Assembly: GCF_051488685.1 (NCBI RefSeq)
Contig: NZ_JBPSEH010000005.1
Coordinates: forward strand, 186,001 to 250,000
DNA length: 64,000 bases
Source: Melioribacter sp051488685
Lineage (GTDB): Bacteria; Bacteroidota; Ignavibacteria; Ignavibacteriales; Melioribacteraceae
Direction of reading: 5' to 3'
A program made the position numbers and the translations under genes. This document shows positions 51,240 to 60,012 of the stretch, in pieces (within the stretch, counting starts at the first letter, position 1; every line of letters starts with the position of its first letter). The notes under the pieces were generated by a model that saw only the letters and a list, made by a program, of their open reading frames with translations, had not been told where the DNA came from and ran no database searches.

Positions 51240-53873
51240 ATGTTTTCTTTATTACTAATTTTATTAATACAGTTACTTACGACTAACACAGAAGCAGCCT
51301 GTAGAGCTCCTACGATTAAAGCATTTAAGCTCGAGAATACCGAAATCCACCTGGACGGTAAAATTATCGAACAGATATGGCAATATCTGCCAATCGACAA
51401 TTTTACACAACGTGACCCTAACGAAGGAATGCCTGCTTCGGAACGAACTGAAGTTTGGATTGCTTACGACGACGAGTATTTATACATAGCAGCGAAACTA
51501 TACGACAGCCATCCGGAATTAATCGATGCAAGCTTAACGCGTAAAGACAATTATATTCTTTCTGATTGGTTTGGATTTTATGTAGACCCGTACAACGATA
51601 AAAAAAGCGGCTTCTTTTTTGCAGTCAATGCCGGCGGCTCGGTTATTGACGGTATTCTATTTAACGACAGCTGGGACGACGATACATGGGATGGCATTTG
51701 GGAAGCTAAAACAAGTATAGAAGATTTCGGCTGGTCAGTAGAAATAAAAATCCCATTTTCACAATTACGATTCAAAGAAGAAAACAAGATGAAATGGGGT
51801 GTGAATTTTGCGCGCGAAATAAAAAGGAAAAACGAACGCTCATACTTTGTAATGGTACCAAAGAATGAAAGCGGCTTCGTTTCCCATTTTGCCACTCTGG
51901 AAGGCATTAACGGAATTAAAGCGACACAAAAGATTGAAGTGCTCCCTTATTTATTGCAAAAGACTCAATTCTTAGTTCACGACGCCGGCGATCCTTTTTA
52001 TAAATCGAATCAATTTAAAACTTACGCTGGAGCCGACATTAAACTTGGCATCGGCTCTAACCTTAACATGAATTTAACTATCAATCCGGATTTTGGACAG
52101 GTGGAAGTAGATCCCGCAGTTATTAATTTATCGGCATTCGAATCTTATTTTCGCGAAAAAAGACCTTTCTTTGTTGAAGGCGCCGACTTGTTCTACTTCG
52201 GCATCGGTGGCTCGAACAGCAACTGGAATTTCAATTTCGGTTGGCCAGAACTTTTTTATTCCAGGAGAATCGGGAAAACACCTACTGGCAATCTACCTGA
52301 TGAATACGATTACGCAGATTTTCCGGGCGAAACACGGATTTTAGGCGCCGCAAAAATTTCAGGAAAAATCAACCAGTCAACTACCATCGGTGCAATATCG
52401 GCTTTGACAGAAAGAACGTTTGCTAAAATTTATTCCCAAAATAATATTTCGGAATATGAAGTAGAACCCCTTACACACTATGGAGTATTAAGATTAAAAC
52501 GAGAATTCAACGAGGGTAAACAATCGCTCGGTTTAATGTTTACATCGGTAAACCGCGATTTACACGACAACGACCTTAAAGAATTGCTTTCAAGACAGGC
52601 ATACACTATTGGACTCGATGGCTGGAGCTTTCTCGATGACGATAAACAGTACGTTTTATCTGGAGCATTTGCAGGTTCTTACATCGAAGGTACAAAAGAA
52701 TTTCTAATAAACCTTCAAGAAAGACCGCATCGGTATTTCCAGAGGCCGGATGCTTCTTTCTCACGCCTCGATTCAACACGGACTTCGCTTGCAGGATATT
52801 TCGGGAGATTAATGCTCAACAAACAACACGGCAATTTTTATTTCAACATGGCATTGGGTGCGGCTTCTCCAGGATTCGAATTTAACGACCTTGGATTTCA
52901 ATGGTTAGCCGACAGATTAAATGGACACGTTGTTATTGGCTATCGCTGGTACGAACCTGCAAAAATTTTCAGAGAAAAATTTATCTACGCAGCTCATTCT
53001 CGCTCATTCGATTACGACGGCAATCTTCTCAATAATTTCTTGTGGTTCAGAAGCGGAGGAACTTTTCATAATTACCATAATATTCGAATCAGCGGCCATT
53101 ATTCTTTTGAAAAATATACAAAAACTCTTACACGCGGTGGACCTCTTGCAATCGACCCGGCTAATTACTCGGTAGATATTTCCTTCGGCACCGACAATAG
53201 AAATAAAATCGCCTTCGATTTTGATTATGAATATTCGGCTAACGACGCTGGTAGTAATTCGATTGAACTTCAACTCGAAATCGACTGGAAGCCGACTTCA
53301 CAAATCAATTTGATCTTCGAACCGGAATACAAATTCGGATACGAAACACGACAATGGATCGATGCTTTTGACGATCCAACTGCAACGGCAACTTATAACA
53401 AAAGATACGTCTTCGGTAAAATTAAACAAGACGTGCTTTCGGCAAATATCCGTCTCAACTGGACATTCACCCCAACATTAAGCCTACAGCTTTACCTGCA
53501 ACCTTTTTTGGCCGTCGGTAAATACAGCGAGTTCAAAGAACTTGCTCAACCAGGAACAGACAATTTTATAAATTATACGCATTTCAGGTACGACAGTGCC
53601 GAAAATATTTATTATATTGACCCTGACGGCGAAGGAGACGCTGAAGAAATTTCTTTTGAAAATCCCGATTTCAATTATAAATCTCTCAGAGGCAATGCGG
53701 TTCTCCGCTGGGAATTTGTTCCAGGTTCCATATTTTATTTTGTATGGTCACACAATCAAACTAATTACGATTACGCTGGTAACTTCGACTTTTCGAGAGA
53801 TATAAAAAGTTTGTGGAAATCAACCGGCGACGATATCTTCTTAGTTAAATTTTCTTACTGGATAAATATTTAG
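51240..53873 (+). CDS. DUF5916 outer-membrane beta-barrel protein with CBM9-like domain
   Basis: An 877-residue exported protein with a signal peptide (1-19, ending TEA). An N-terminal CBM9-like sandwich (about 30-210: DGKIIEQIWQYLPIDNFTQRDPNEG, TEVWIAYDDEYLYIAAKLYD, GWSVEIKIPFSQLRF) is followed by a DUF5916 beta-barrel with NPDFGQVEVDPAVINLSAFESYFREKRPFFVEGADLFYFG and an aromatic C-terminal strand. Such proteins are common in Bacteroidetes-type bacteria and are thought to bind or import carbohydrates; the function is unproved. A GTG at 51234 is possible, but the ATG at 51240 stands at proper distance from GGGAG. The following lipase gene overlaps by one base. Confidence 0.88.
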   Translation: MFSLLLILLIQLLTTNTEAACRAPTIKAFKLENTEIHLDGKIIEQIWQYLPIDNFTQRDPNEGMPASERTEVWIAYDDEYLYIAAKLYDSHPELIDASLTRKDNYILSDWFGFYVDPYNDKKSGFFFAVNAGGSVIDGILFNDSWDDDTWDGIWEAKTSIEDFGWSVEIKIPFSQLRFKEENKMKWGVNFAREIKRKNERSYFVMVPKNESGFVSHFATLEGINGIKATQKIEVLPYLLQKTQFLVHDAGDPFYKSNQFKTYAGADIKLGIGSNLNMNLTINPDFGQVEVDPAVINLSAFESYFREKRPFFVEGADLFYFGIGGSNSNWNFNFGWPELFYSRRIGKTPTGNLPDEYDYADFPGETRILGAAKISGKINQSTTIGAISALTERTFAKIYSQNNISEYEVEPLTHYGVLRLKREFNEGKQSLGLMFTSVNRDLHDNDLKELLSRQAYTIGLDGWSFLDDDKQYVLSGAFAGSYIEGTKEFLINLQERPHRYFQRPDASFSRLDSTRTSLAGYFGRLMLNKQHGNFYFNMALGAASPGFEFNDLGFQWLADRLNGHVVIGYRWYEPAKIFREKFIYAAHSRSFDYDGNLLNNFLWFRSGGTFHNYHNIRISGHYSFEKYTKTLTRGGPLAIDPANYSVDISFGTDNRNKIAFDFDYEYSANDAGSNSIELQLEIDWKPTSQINLIFEPEYKFGYETRQWIDAFDDPTATATYNKRYVFGKIKQDVLSANIRLNWTFTPTLSLQLYLQPFLAVGKYSEFKELAQPGTDNFINYTHFRYDSAENIYYIDPDGEGDAEEISFENPDFNYKSLRGNAVLRWEFVPGSIFYFVWSHNQTNYDYAGNFDFSRDIKSLWKSTGDDIFLVKFSYWINI

Positions 53874-55087
53874 TGAAAAAGAATATTAAATACTTTTTGT
53901 TGATAATTTTACTGCTTGGATGTGAAAGAGGTAGTGATCTTATAGGACCTCTGGAATCTGAGCGGGGCAAAATTATCGACTACGAAAAAATTGCCACATA
54001 CAATTCCGATCTGCTACTTACTCTTGCTTCAGAGTACGACGACGACAATATATCAAATATTACTTCGAACAAAAGTATTCATGATGTCGAAGTTTATAAA
54101 ATAATCTATAACACGGTTGGGTACGATAACAAAATTGAAATGGCTTCTGGAATAGTGTTTATTCCTGTGGGAACTAATAATTTATCGATGATAAGCATTC
54201 AGCACGGAACCCAAACAAATCGCAAAAGAGTTGGCTCGGTGAACCCGTTATTTGCGCTCGAAGGATTAATTGCTGCGGCGTTGGGCTATTACGCTTGCGA
54301 ACCCGATTATCTTGGACTCGGCATTTCAGAAATTGTGCATCCTTATCATCATTATCAAACTTCTGCAAATTCGGTAATCGATTTTTTACGCGCCGCCAGA
54401 GAATTTGCATACATTCAGAATTTAACACTGAATGGGAAACTCTTTTTAGCCGGCTATTCAGAGGGTGGTTACGTAACGATGGCTGTTCAAAGAGAAATTG
54501 AACTTAACCATAGAAATGAATTTAACATCACAGCATCAGCGCCAATGGCAGGCGCTTACGATCTGGAACTAACGGCAACAAAAATTCTTGAAAATGATTA
54601 TTATCCACAACCCGCTTTCTTAGCTTACCTTATTTATGCTTATTCAAAAATTTATAAATGGAACGACTTGAATTACTTTTTTAACGAACCTTACGCCTCA
54701 GCCATGCACGAACTCTTTGACGGCTCGAAAAACATAGAGATGATTAATGAATCACTCCCGAAAGAGCTCAAACAATTGCTTGCGCCAGAATTCCTCTCTT
54801 CGATACAAAACAAAACTGAGAAACGACTCCTACCAAAATTGAAAGAAAACAGTTTAATAAATTGGAGCCCCTCGACTCCAATGCGACTTTATCACGGCGA
54901 TAAAGACGACTTTGTACCTGTCGAAAATTCGTATCTGGCTTACGATTACTTTTCGGCACACGGTGCAAATGTGGATTTAATTATCATTCACAACGGAACT
55001 CATTATACAAGCGCCGTCCCTGCTCTTATCGATTTAATTCTTTGGTTCGACAGCTTTAATCAATCGCACTTCTATGTACAAAACTAA
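53873..55087 (+). CDS. Lipase-like alpha/beta hydrolase lipoprotein
   Basis: A 404-residue protein with a lipobox (LLLLGCERG, Cys17), so membrane-anchored and exported. The hydrolase part has an ISIQHGTQTNRK oxyanion loop, nucleophile Ser in LAGYSEGGYV, acid Asp in YHGDKDDFVP and His in HNGTHYTSA. The long insertion between the nucleophile and acid, and the ACEPDYLGLG segment, are typical of secretory-lipase-like proteins (PF03583 type). It starts with GTG in the overlap with the DUF5916 gene, suggesting the two act together at the cell envelope. It converges on thrC with a 4-base overlap. Confidence 0.83.
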   Translation: MKKNIKYFLLIILLLGCERGSDLIGPLESERGKIIDYEKIATYNSDLLLTLASEYDDDNISNITSNKSIHDVEVYKIIYNTVGYDNKIEMASGIVFIPVGTNNLSMISIQHGTQTNRKRVGSVNPLFALEGLIAAALGYYACEPDYLGLGISEIVHPYHHYQTSANSVIDFLRAAREFAYIQNLTLNGKLFLAGYSEGGYVTMAVQREIELNHRNEFNITASAPMAGAYDLELTATKILENDYYPQPAFLAYLIYAYSKIYKWNDLNYFFNEPYASAMHELFDGSKNIEMINESLPKELKQLLAPEFLSSIQNKTEKRLLPKLKENSLINWSPSTPMRLYHGDKDDFVPVENSYLAYDYFSAHGANVDLIIIHNGTHYTSAVPALIDLILWFDSFNQSHFYVQN

Positions 55088-56391
55088 ACTGTGGAAAGTA
55101 AATATTCTTTCAGGTCGCTGTAATTGGAACTAAGTTCGATGCTTTTCTTTTGTTTATCGAGACAAGTTGCAAGCCGTTGAGGAACATCAATTTCAACTCC
55201 AAGTTCCTCTTCAATTACATCTTTGAATTTTGCAGGGTGTGCAGTTTCGAGAACCACTTTATTAAATTTAGCCGTCGCTCTAACAATCTCGTAGTCCTTT
55301 AGCGCCATATATCCCACCGCACCATGTGGATCGAGGATATATCCATATTTTTCGTAAACTTCTTTAATGCCCCGTCGTGTCTGGACGTCGTCAAAGGATC
55401 TGGAGTGAATATCTCGTTGAATTTCCGAAAGTCGGTTGCCGTATAATTCCCGTATACGCGCAAGATTACTCGGATTTCCGACGTCCATAGCATTTGAAAG
55501 CGTTTGAACGGAAGGATGCGGCTGGAAAATTCCGGTATTGACAAAATCGGCAAACACGTGATTGCTATTTACTGCACCAATAAATTTTGTAATCGGTAAT
55601 CCCATTTTCTTTGCAATCAAACCGGCGGTGAGATTGCCAAGATTGCCAGAGGGTACAGAAAAGACTGAGTGAATTGTTTTATTGGGAATTTGTTTATAAG
55701 CCTCGAAATAATAAAAGGATTGAGGCAGCAATCGAGCAATGTTAATCGAATTTGCCGAAGTCAAATTCAATTTCGATGCAAGTTCTTTATCAATAAATGC
55801 GCTCTTCACAAGACGCTGGCAATCGTCGAATGTGCCTTCGATTTCAAGGGCTGTTATGTTCTTGTTTAACGTTGTTAATTGTTTTTCCTGAATTAAACTT
55901 ACCTTTCCTTTTGGATAAAGAATATAAACATTAATTCCGGGAGTTTCATAGAAACCGTACGCAACAGCACTACCGGTATCTCCTGATGTAGCCACCAGAA
56001 TATTTAGACTTTCCCCTTTTTTCTTCACAAAATATCCCATCGTTTTAGCCATAAAGCGGGCACCGAAATCTTTAAATGCAAGCGTAGGACCGTGAAAGAG
56101 TTCAAGTACCATTAAATCGTCTTTTAGATTAACTAATGGAGCTGGAAAGTTGATTGCCTGTTGTATAATATCCGAAAGGTCGCTTTCGCCTATTTCATTG
56201 CCGACAAATTTTTCCGCAATTCTGAAGGCAATTTCCTGAAATTGATAGTTTTCAATCGAATCAATCATTTCTTTCTGGAGTATGGGAATTTCGACGGGCA
56301 TAAAAAGGCCACCGTCTTTTGCCAGCCCTTGCAAAACCGCCGTTTCGAAATTGACAATATTTTTTTTGTCGTTTGTACTATAGAATTTCAT
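55084..56391 (-). CDS. thrC: Threonine synthase
   Basis: A 435-residue PLP enzyme that converts O-phosphohomoserine to threonine. The PLP lysine is Lys107 in GPTLAFKDFGARFMAK; VATSGDTGSAVAYGF holds the phosphate-binding loop and FSVPSGNLGNLTAGLIAKKMG a second conserved block. It is the last gene of lysC-asd-thrB-thrC; its ATG touches the thrB stop (1-base overlap at 56391). The length and the N-terminal YSTNDKKNIVNFETAVLQGLAKDGGLFMP match the long bacterial form. Confidence 0.96.
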   Translation of the reverse strand: MKFYSTNDKKNIVNFETAVLQGLAKDGGLFMPVEIPILQKEMIDSIENYQFQEIAFRIAEKFVGNEIGESDLSDIIQQAINFPAPLVNLKDDLMVLELFHGPTLAFKDFGARFMAKTMGYFVKKKGESLNILVATSGDTGSAVAYGFYETPGINVYILYPKGKVSLIQEKQLTTLNKNITALEIEGTFDDCQRLVKSAFIDKELASKLNLTSANSINIARLLPQSFYYFEAYKQIPNKTIHSVFSVPSGNLGNLTAGLIAKKMGLPITKFIGAVNSNHVFADFVNTGIFQPHPSVQTLSNAMDVGNPSNLARIRELYGNRLSEIQRDIHSRSFDDVQTRRGIKEVYEKYGYILDPHGAVGYMALKDYEIVRATAKFNKVVLETAHPAKFKDVIEEELGVEIDVPQRLATCLDKQKKSIELSSNYSDLKEYLLSTV

Positions 56392-57323
56392 TATAAAACC
56401 ATCGGACCTTTTTTATTAATTTTTGATACGTAAATTTTGCCTTCGAAGCCCGCAGATTTTACAGCTTTCAACATTGCGTTTGCAATTACGCGCGCATGCG
56501 ACTCGCTTCTCGAAAAAGCAAACATCGAAGGACCAGAACCAGTAATGTTACAATTAATAGCTCCCTTTTCCAGAGCTGCATTTCTCACTTCGTCGTAGCA
56601 TGGTATTAATGCCGCTCGTTTCGGCTCGGCAAAGTAATCGATAATCGACCTGGCAATTAAATCGTAATCCGATGTAATTAGACCAGCAATTAAAGCCGAG
56701 GCATTACCTGCCTGTGCAATTGCTTTTTTTATGCTAACATTTTTACTTATTAGTTTACGAGCCTCGCAGGTTTTTATTTCTATATTGGGATAAACAATTG
56801 AACAATGGAGATCTTCAGGATAGTCAATTTTTATTATATCAATCGGATTATAACTTCGAATCAATACGAATCCTCCGTAAAGGCAGGGAGCAACATTGTC
56901 CGCATGAATACTGCGACTGGCAATAAATTCTCCTTTGAGAGCATGTTCCAGAAGTTCATAAAGAGATAATCTAAGTTCGAGAAGTTCATTTAGAGCAAAA
57001 ACGCCGGCTACTGCGCTCGCAGCGCTCGAGCCCAATCCGCTACCGATTCCCATCTTTTTATGTATCGTTACATCCAGCCCAACATTTATTCTGTACTTTT
57101 TCAATAAAGATAGCATGGCACCAGTTGTAGTATTTTTATCCACTTCATAAGGAAGGTAGCCATTGTCGCCAAAGATTTTTACTATCCGTATTTCTTTGCG
57201 GTCTGTTAATTTTACAGTAACCTCGTCGCCGGGATTGTGAAGGGCAAAACCCATCATGTCGAATCCTGGACCAACATTAGAAACCGAAGCCGGAGCAAAT
57301 ACTTTAATCGACTTAGAGCTCAT
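56391..57323 (-). CDS. thrB: Homoserine kinase
   Basis: A 310-residue GHMP kinase. The ATP loop is GIGSGLGSSAASAVAG (92-107), preceded by PASVSNVGPGFDMMGFALH (11-29) and followed near the C-terminus by NCNITGSGPSMFAF. It phosphorylates homoserine at the expense of ATP to give the substrate of ThrC. Its start overlaps the end of asd by 11 bases and its end touches thrC. Homoserine dehydrogenase, needed between Asd and ThrB, is not in the window and must be encoded elsewhere. Confidence 0.95.
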   Translation of the reverse strand: MSSKSIKVFAPASVSNVGPGFDMMGFALHNPGDEVTVKLTDRKEIRIVKIFGDNGYLPYEVDKNTTTGAMLSLLKKYRINVGLDVTIHKKMGIGSGLGSSAASAVAGVFALNELLELRLSLYELLEHALKGEFIASRSIHADNVAPCLYGGFVLIRSYNPIDIIKIDYPEDLHCSIVYPNIEIKTCEARKLISKNVSIKKAIAQAGNASALIAGLITSDYDLIARSIIDYFAEPKRAALIPCYDEVRNAALEKGAINCNITGSGPSMFAFSRSESHARVIANAMLKAVKSAGFEGKIYVSKINKKGPMVL

Positions 57324-58362
57324 CGAAGTACCCTTTTGCTTTCATTAATTCGGCAATCAAAATAGTGCCTCCCGCAGCACCTCTTACTGTATTGTGTGAA
57401 AGGACAACGAACTTATAATCAAAAAGTGGGCATTTTCGTAATCGTCCAACTGAAATTGACATTCCTCCGCCCAGATTGCGGTGTATTCTCGGTTGCGGAT
57501 AGTTTGACTGTTCGAAATAGATAATTGGTTTTGCCGGCGTCAGCGGCAAATTTAATTCCTGAGGCACTGATCGAAAGTTATTCCATACTTCAATAATATC
57601 TTGCGGCTCGGCTTTGGTTTTCAGTTTAATCTGAATATTTTCTGTATGACCGTCAAGTACGGCAACTCTGTTGCATTGAGCACTAATTTTAATATTGGCA
57701 TACTCAATCGAATCATCTTTCAATTTTCCGAAAATTTTGAGCGGTTCGGTTTCCATTTTTTCTTCTTCGCCTCCGATAAAAGGCACTACATTGTCGAGGA
57801 TGTCCAGACTCGGTAAACCTGGATATCCTGCGCCCGAGATAGCCTGCAATGTAACCACATTGACGGCTTCTATCCCAAAATTATCAATAATTGGTTTGAG
57901 TGCAAGCGCCATCCCAATCGTTGAACAATTTGGATTTGTTACAATTGCTCCTTTATGTTTTTGAGATTTAATCAGTTCGATATGCTCGGGATTAATTTCG
58001 GGAATAATCAACGGAACGTCTTTGTCGAAACGGTGATTACGCGCGTTGGAAATTACTATGCAACCGTCTTCGGCGTACATTTTTTCAATATCACCCGCAA
58101 CTGAAGAATCGAGTCCCGAAAAAAGTATACGCGCCGTTAAACCAGTTTCACATTTCTTAACAATCATATTTTCTATTTGAGGAGGAATAGGTGTAGCCAT
58201 AATCCAGTTGACGGCGTCTTTATATTTTTTTCCGGCGGATCTATCGGAAGCGCAAAGTTCAACAACTTCAAACCACGGATGATTTGCCAGCATTTCGATA
58301 AATCTTTGTCCAACGCTGCCAGTAGCTCCCAATACTGCCACAGGTATTTTACTTTCTTTCAT
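57313..58362 (-). CDS. asd: Aspartate-semialdehyde dehydrogenase
   Basis: A 349-residue enzyme with the NADP loop LGATGSVGQRFIEML (11-25), catalytic Cys146 in TNPNCSTIGMALAL and a later GG.ISVGRLRKC segment with the substrate-binding Arg. It reduces aspartyl phosphate to aspartate semialdehyde, the branch point to lysine, threonine and methionine. The length and motifs place it in the archaeal/fungal-type Asd group found in many FCB bacteria. It starts 4 bases after the lysC stop. Confidence 0.95.
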   Translation of the reverse strand: MKESKIPVAVLGATGSVGQRFIEMLANHPWFEVVELCASDRSAGKKYKDAVNWIMATPIPPQIENMIVKKCETGLTARILFSGLDSSVAGDIEKMYAEDGCIVISNARNHRFDKDVPLIIPEINPEHIELIKSQKHKGAIVTNPNCSTIGMALALKPIIDNFGIEAVNVVTLQAISGAGYPGLPSLDILDNVVPFIGGEEEKMETEPLKIFGKLKDDSIEYANIKISAQCNRVAVLDGHTENIQIKLKTKAEPQDIIEVWNNFRSVPQELNLPLTPAKPIIYFEQSNYPQPRIHRNLGGGMSISVGRLRKCPLFDYKFVVLSHNTVRGAAGGTILIAELMKAKGYFDEL

Positions 58363-58366
58363 ATTT

Positions 58367-59770
58367 TCACCGTTTTATAGTTTTTAATAAACTTTTATGA
58401 AGCACATTAAGTGCTTTTGAAATATCTTTCCTATCAATAATAAGCGAAATATTCAACTCCGAAGAACCCTGAGCAATGGCAATAATATTAATATTGTTCT
58501 TGCCGAGTGCCTGAAATACTTTTCCAGCTATACCCGGAGTGCGTCTCATGTTTTCGCCCACAACAGCTATGATCGATAAATTTTCCTCTAACGAGAGCCG
58601 ACTGATTTTGCCTTCCATAATTTCGAATTTAAATTCTTCTTCGATGGCTTTTATCGAAGTTTTTCCCATCGAAGGAGGAATGGCAATACAGATCGAATGT
58701 TCGGAGGAAGCCTGTGAGATTAAAATTATATTCACATTGTAGCGAGCAAGTGCAGTAAATAATCTGCCTGCAATACCAGTGACCCCGACCATACCGCCGC
58801 CCGATATACCAATCAATGAAACGTTGTCGATTGAAGAAATTCCTTTAACGGTCATGTCGGAACTCTGTTCCCGTCGAATGATTCTTGTACCCGGGAATTC
58901 TGGATTGAATGTATTCTTAATTACAATTTCAATATTCTTTTTCAGAGCTGGCAAAATCGTTGGAGGATAAATTACTTTTGCGCCGAAGTGGGACAATTCC
59001 ATCGCTTCTTCATAAGTAACTGTGGATAGAGGAAAGGCACCTTTGACCTTGCGCGGGTCGGCAGTAAGTATACCGTCGACGTCAGTCCAGATCTCAATCT
59101 TTTTTGCATTCAAAGCCGCCCCGAAAATTGATGCTGTGTAATCGGAACCGCCTCTACCGAGTGTAGTTATTTCGTTATCGATTGTCGATGCTATGAAGCC
59201 GGTGATTATCTGCAGTTTCTTGTGCTTTGAAAAATATCTTTTAATTTTATTGTAGGTTACTTTTTCATTTACTTTTGCATTTCCGAAATTGTCGTCTGTC
59301 TTTATCAATTTACTGGCATCCAGGTATTCACAATCTATTCCCCTTTTTTGCATTGTATAAGAGATAATAGAACACGATAATTTTTCTCCGAAGCTTTGAA
59401 TAAAGTCGAGTGTTTTAGGCGAAACTTCGCGTACGAGATAAGCGCCGTGCAAAATTTCTTTCAATTCTCCGAATAAACTGCGGAGCAATTTTTCAATATC
59501 TGGCAAGTCTTCAGTTCTATTCAGATCTGCTGCTACTTTCAAATGAAGTTCTACAAGCGAATCGAATTCTTCTTTGTATGAATTGTCCCTGCTATCTGCT
59601 TTGCGAGCTATCTCAATCAACTTATCCGTAACGCCTTGAAATGCTGAAAAAACAACTGCAATTTTTTTCCCGTTATTCAGATAATAGTTCGTAAGAATAT
59701 CGATTACGCTGTTTATTCTTTCCGAATTACCTACACTTGATCCACCAAATTTTAATATAGTCATACTCAT
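58367..59770 (-). CDS. lysC: Aspartate kinase
   Basis: A 467-residue kinase catalysing the first step of the aspartate family, aspartate to aspartyl phosphate. The N-terminus ILKFGGSSVGN binds ATP and aspartate; TLGRGGSDYTA and WTDVDGILTADPR follow. Two C-terminal ACT domains (about 310-465; LISQASSEHSICIAI and NIIAIAQGSSELNISLII) mark it as feedback-regulated, probably by threonine or lysine. The closeness to thrB and thrC favours threonine. Two ATGs lie two codons apart. A candidate threonine attenuator with its own promoter lies upstream (59817-59995). Confidence 0.95.
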   Translation of the reverse strand: MSMTILKFGGSSVGNSERINSVIDILTNYYLNNGKKIAVVFSAFQGVTDKLIEIARKADSRDNSYKEEFDSLVELHLKVAADLNRTEDLPDIEKLLRSLFGELKEILHGAYLVREVSPKTLDFIQSFGEKLSCSIISYTMQKRGIDCEYLDASKLIKTDDNFGNAKVNEKVTYNKIKRYFSKHKKLQIITGFIASTIDNEITTLGRGGSDYTASIFGAALNAKKIEIWTDVDGILTADPRKVKGAFPLSTVTYEEAMELSHFGAKVIYPPTILPALKKNIEIVIKNTFNPEFPGTRIIRREQSSDMTVKGISSIDNVSLIGISGGGMVGVTGIAGRLFTALARYNVNIILISQASSEHSICIAIPPSMGKTSIKAIEEEFKFEIMEGKISRLSLEENLSIIAVVGENMRRTPGIAGKVFQALGKNNINIIAIAQGSSELNISLIIDRKDISKALNVLHKSLLKTIKR

Positions 59771-59816
59771 TCACCTGTTAAATTTTAATGAAAAAGCTTG
59801 GATTGTGTGCCGTAAA

Positions 59817-59897
59817 TCAGCACGTCGTGACATGCGTTTGCGTGGACGTCGTTGTTGTACGCAGTTCTGCTTTTTTGCCGCGCGGGGTAGTCGGCAA
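59817..59897 (-). CDS. Possible threonine-rich leader peptide of the lysC-asd-thrB-thrC operon
   Basis: On the minus strand, 46 bases before lysC, a frame ends in TTTTSTQTHVTTC and a TGA at 59817-59819. Eight of the last 13 codons are threonine (ACA, ACG), and two more lie near its start (PTTPRGKK). This is the pattern of attenuator leader peptides such as thrL of E. coli. No ATG opens the frame after the promoter; possible starts are TTG at 59897 (26 residues, listed here) or GTG at 59939 (40 residues). Neither has a clear ribosome-binding sequence. Hairpins can form around it: CGGCAAAA/TTTTGCCG at 59873-59899, GCATGT/ACGTGC at 59820-59835, and a GTGC/GCAC alternative sharing 59820-59823. 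A classical terminator with a U run directly after a stem is not seen. Confidence 0.45.
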   Translation of the reverse strand: MPTTPRGKKAELRTTTTSTQTHVTTC

Positions 59898-59966
59898 AAT
59901 CTTATATGGGGTTGTTATATAGGAACTGCTCGAATGCACTTGCAAAATCTCAAAATTTTGGATTTT

Positions 59967-59995
59967 ATTATAAGAATCGTTCGGGACAGTTTCAA
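59967..59995 (-). promoter_or_regulatory. Promoter of the lysC-thrC operon
   Basis: On the minus strand TTGAAA (59990-59995), 17 bases, then a perfect TATAAT (59967-59972). It lies between the DUF255 gene and lysC. Transcription would start near 59960, so the mRNA has a leader of about 190 bases that contains the threonine-rich frame. Confidence 0.55.
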
Positions 59996-60012
59996 CAGAT
60001 TTTATTAAAAAA

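Noticed and set aside
59817..59870. Resemblance of an alternative frame (QQRRPRKRMSRRADL) to ribosomal protein L32
   Set aside because: Only a basic stretch is shared. The frame has no start, lacks the zinc cysteines and ends soon after, so chance is more likely.
59805..60008. Plus-strand 67-codon frame over the lysC leader
   Set aside because: It is Arg/Cys-rich, has no ribosome-binding sequence, and is the complement of the promoter and Thr-codon region; it is read as a shadow.
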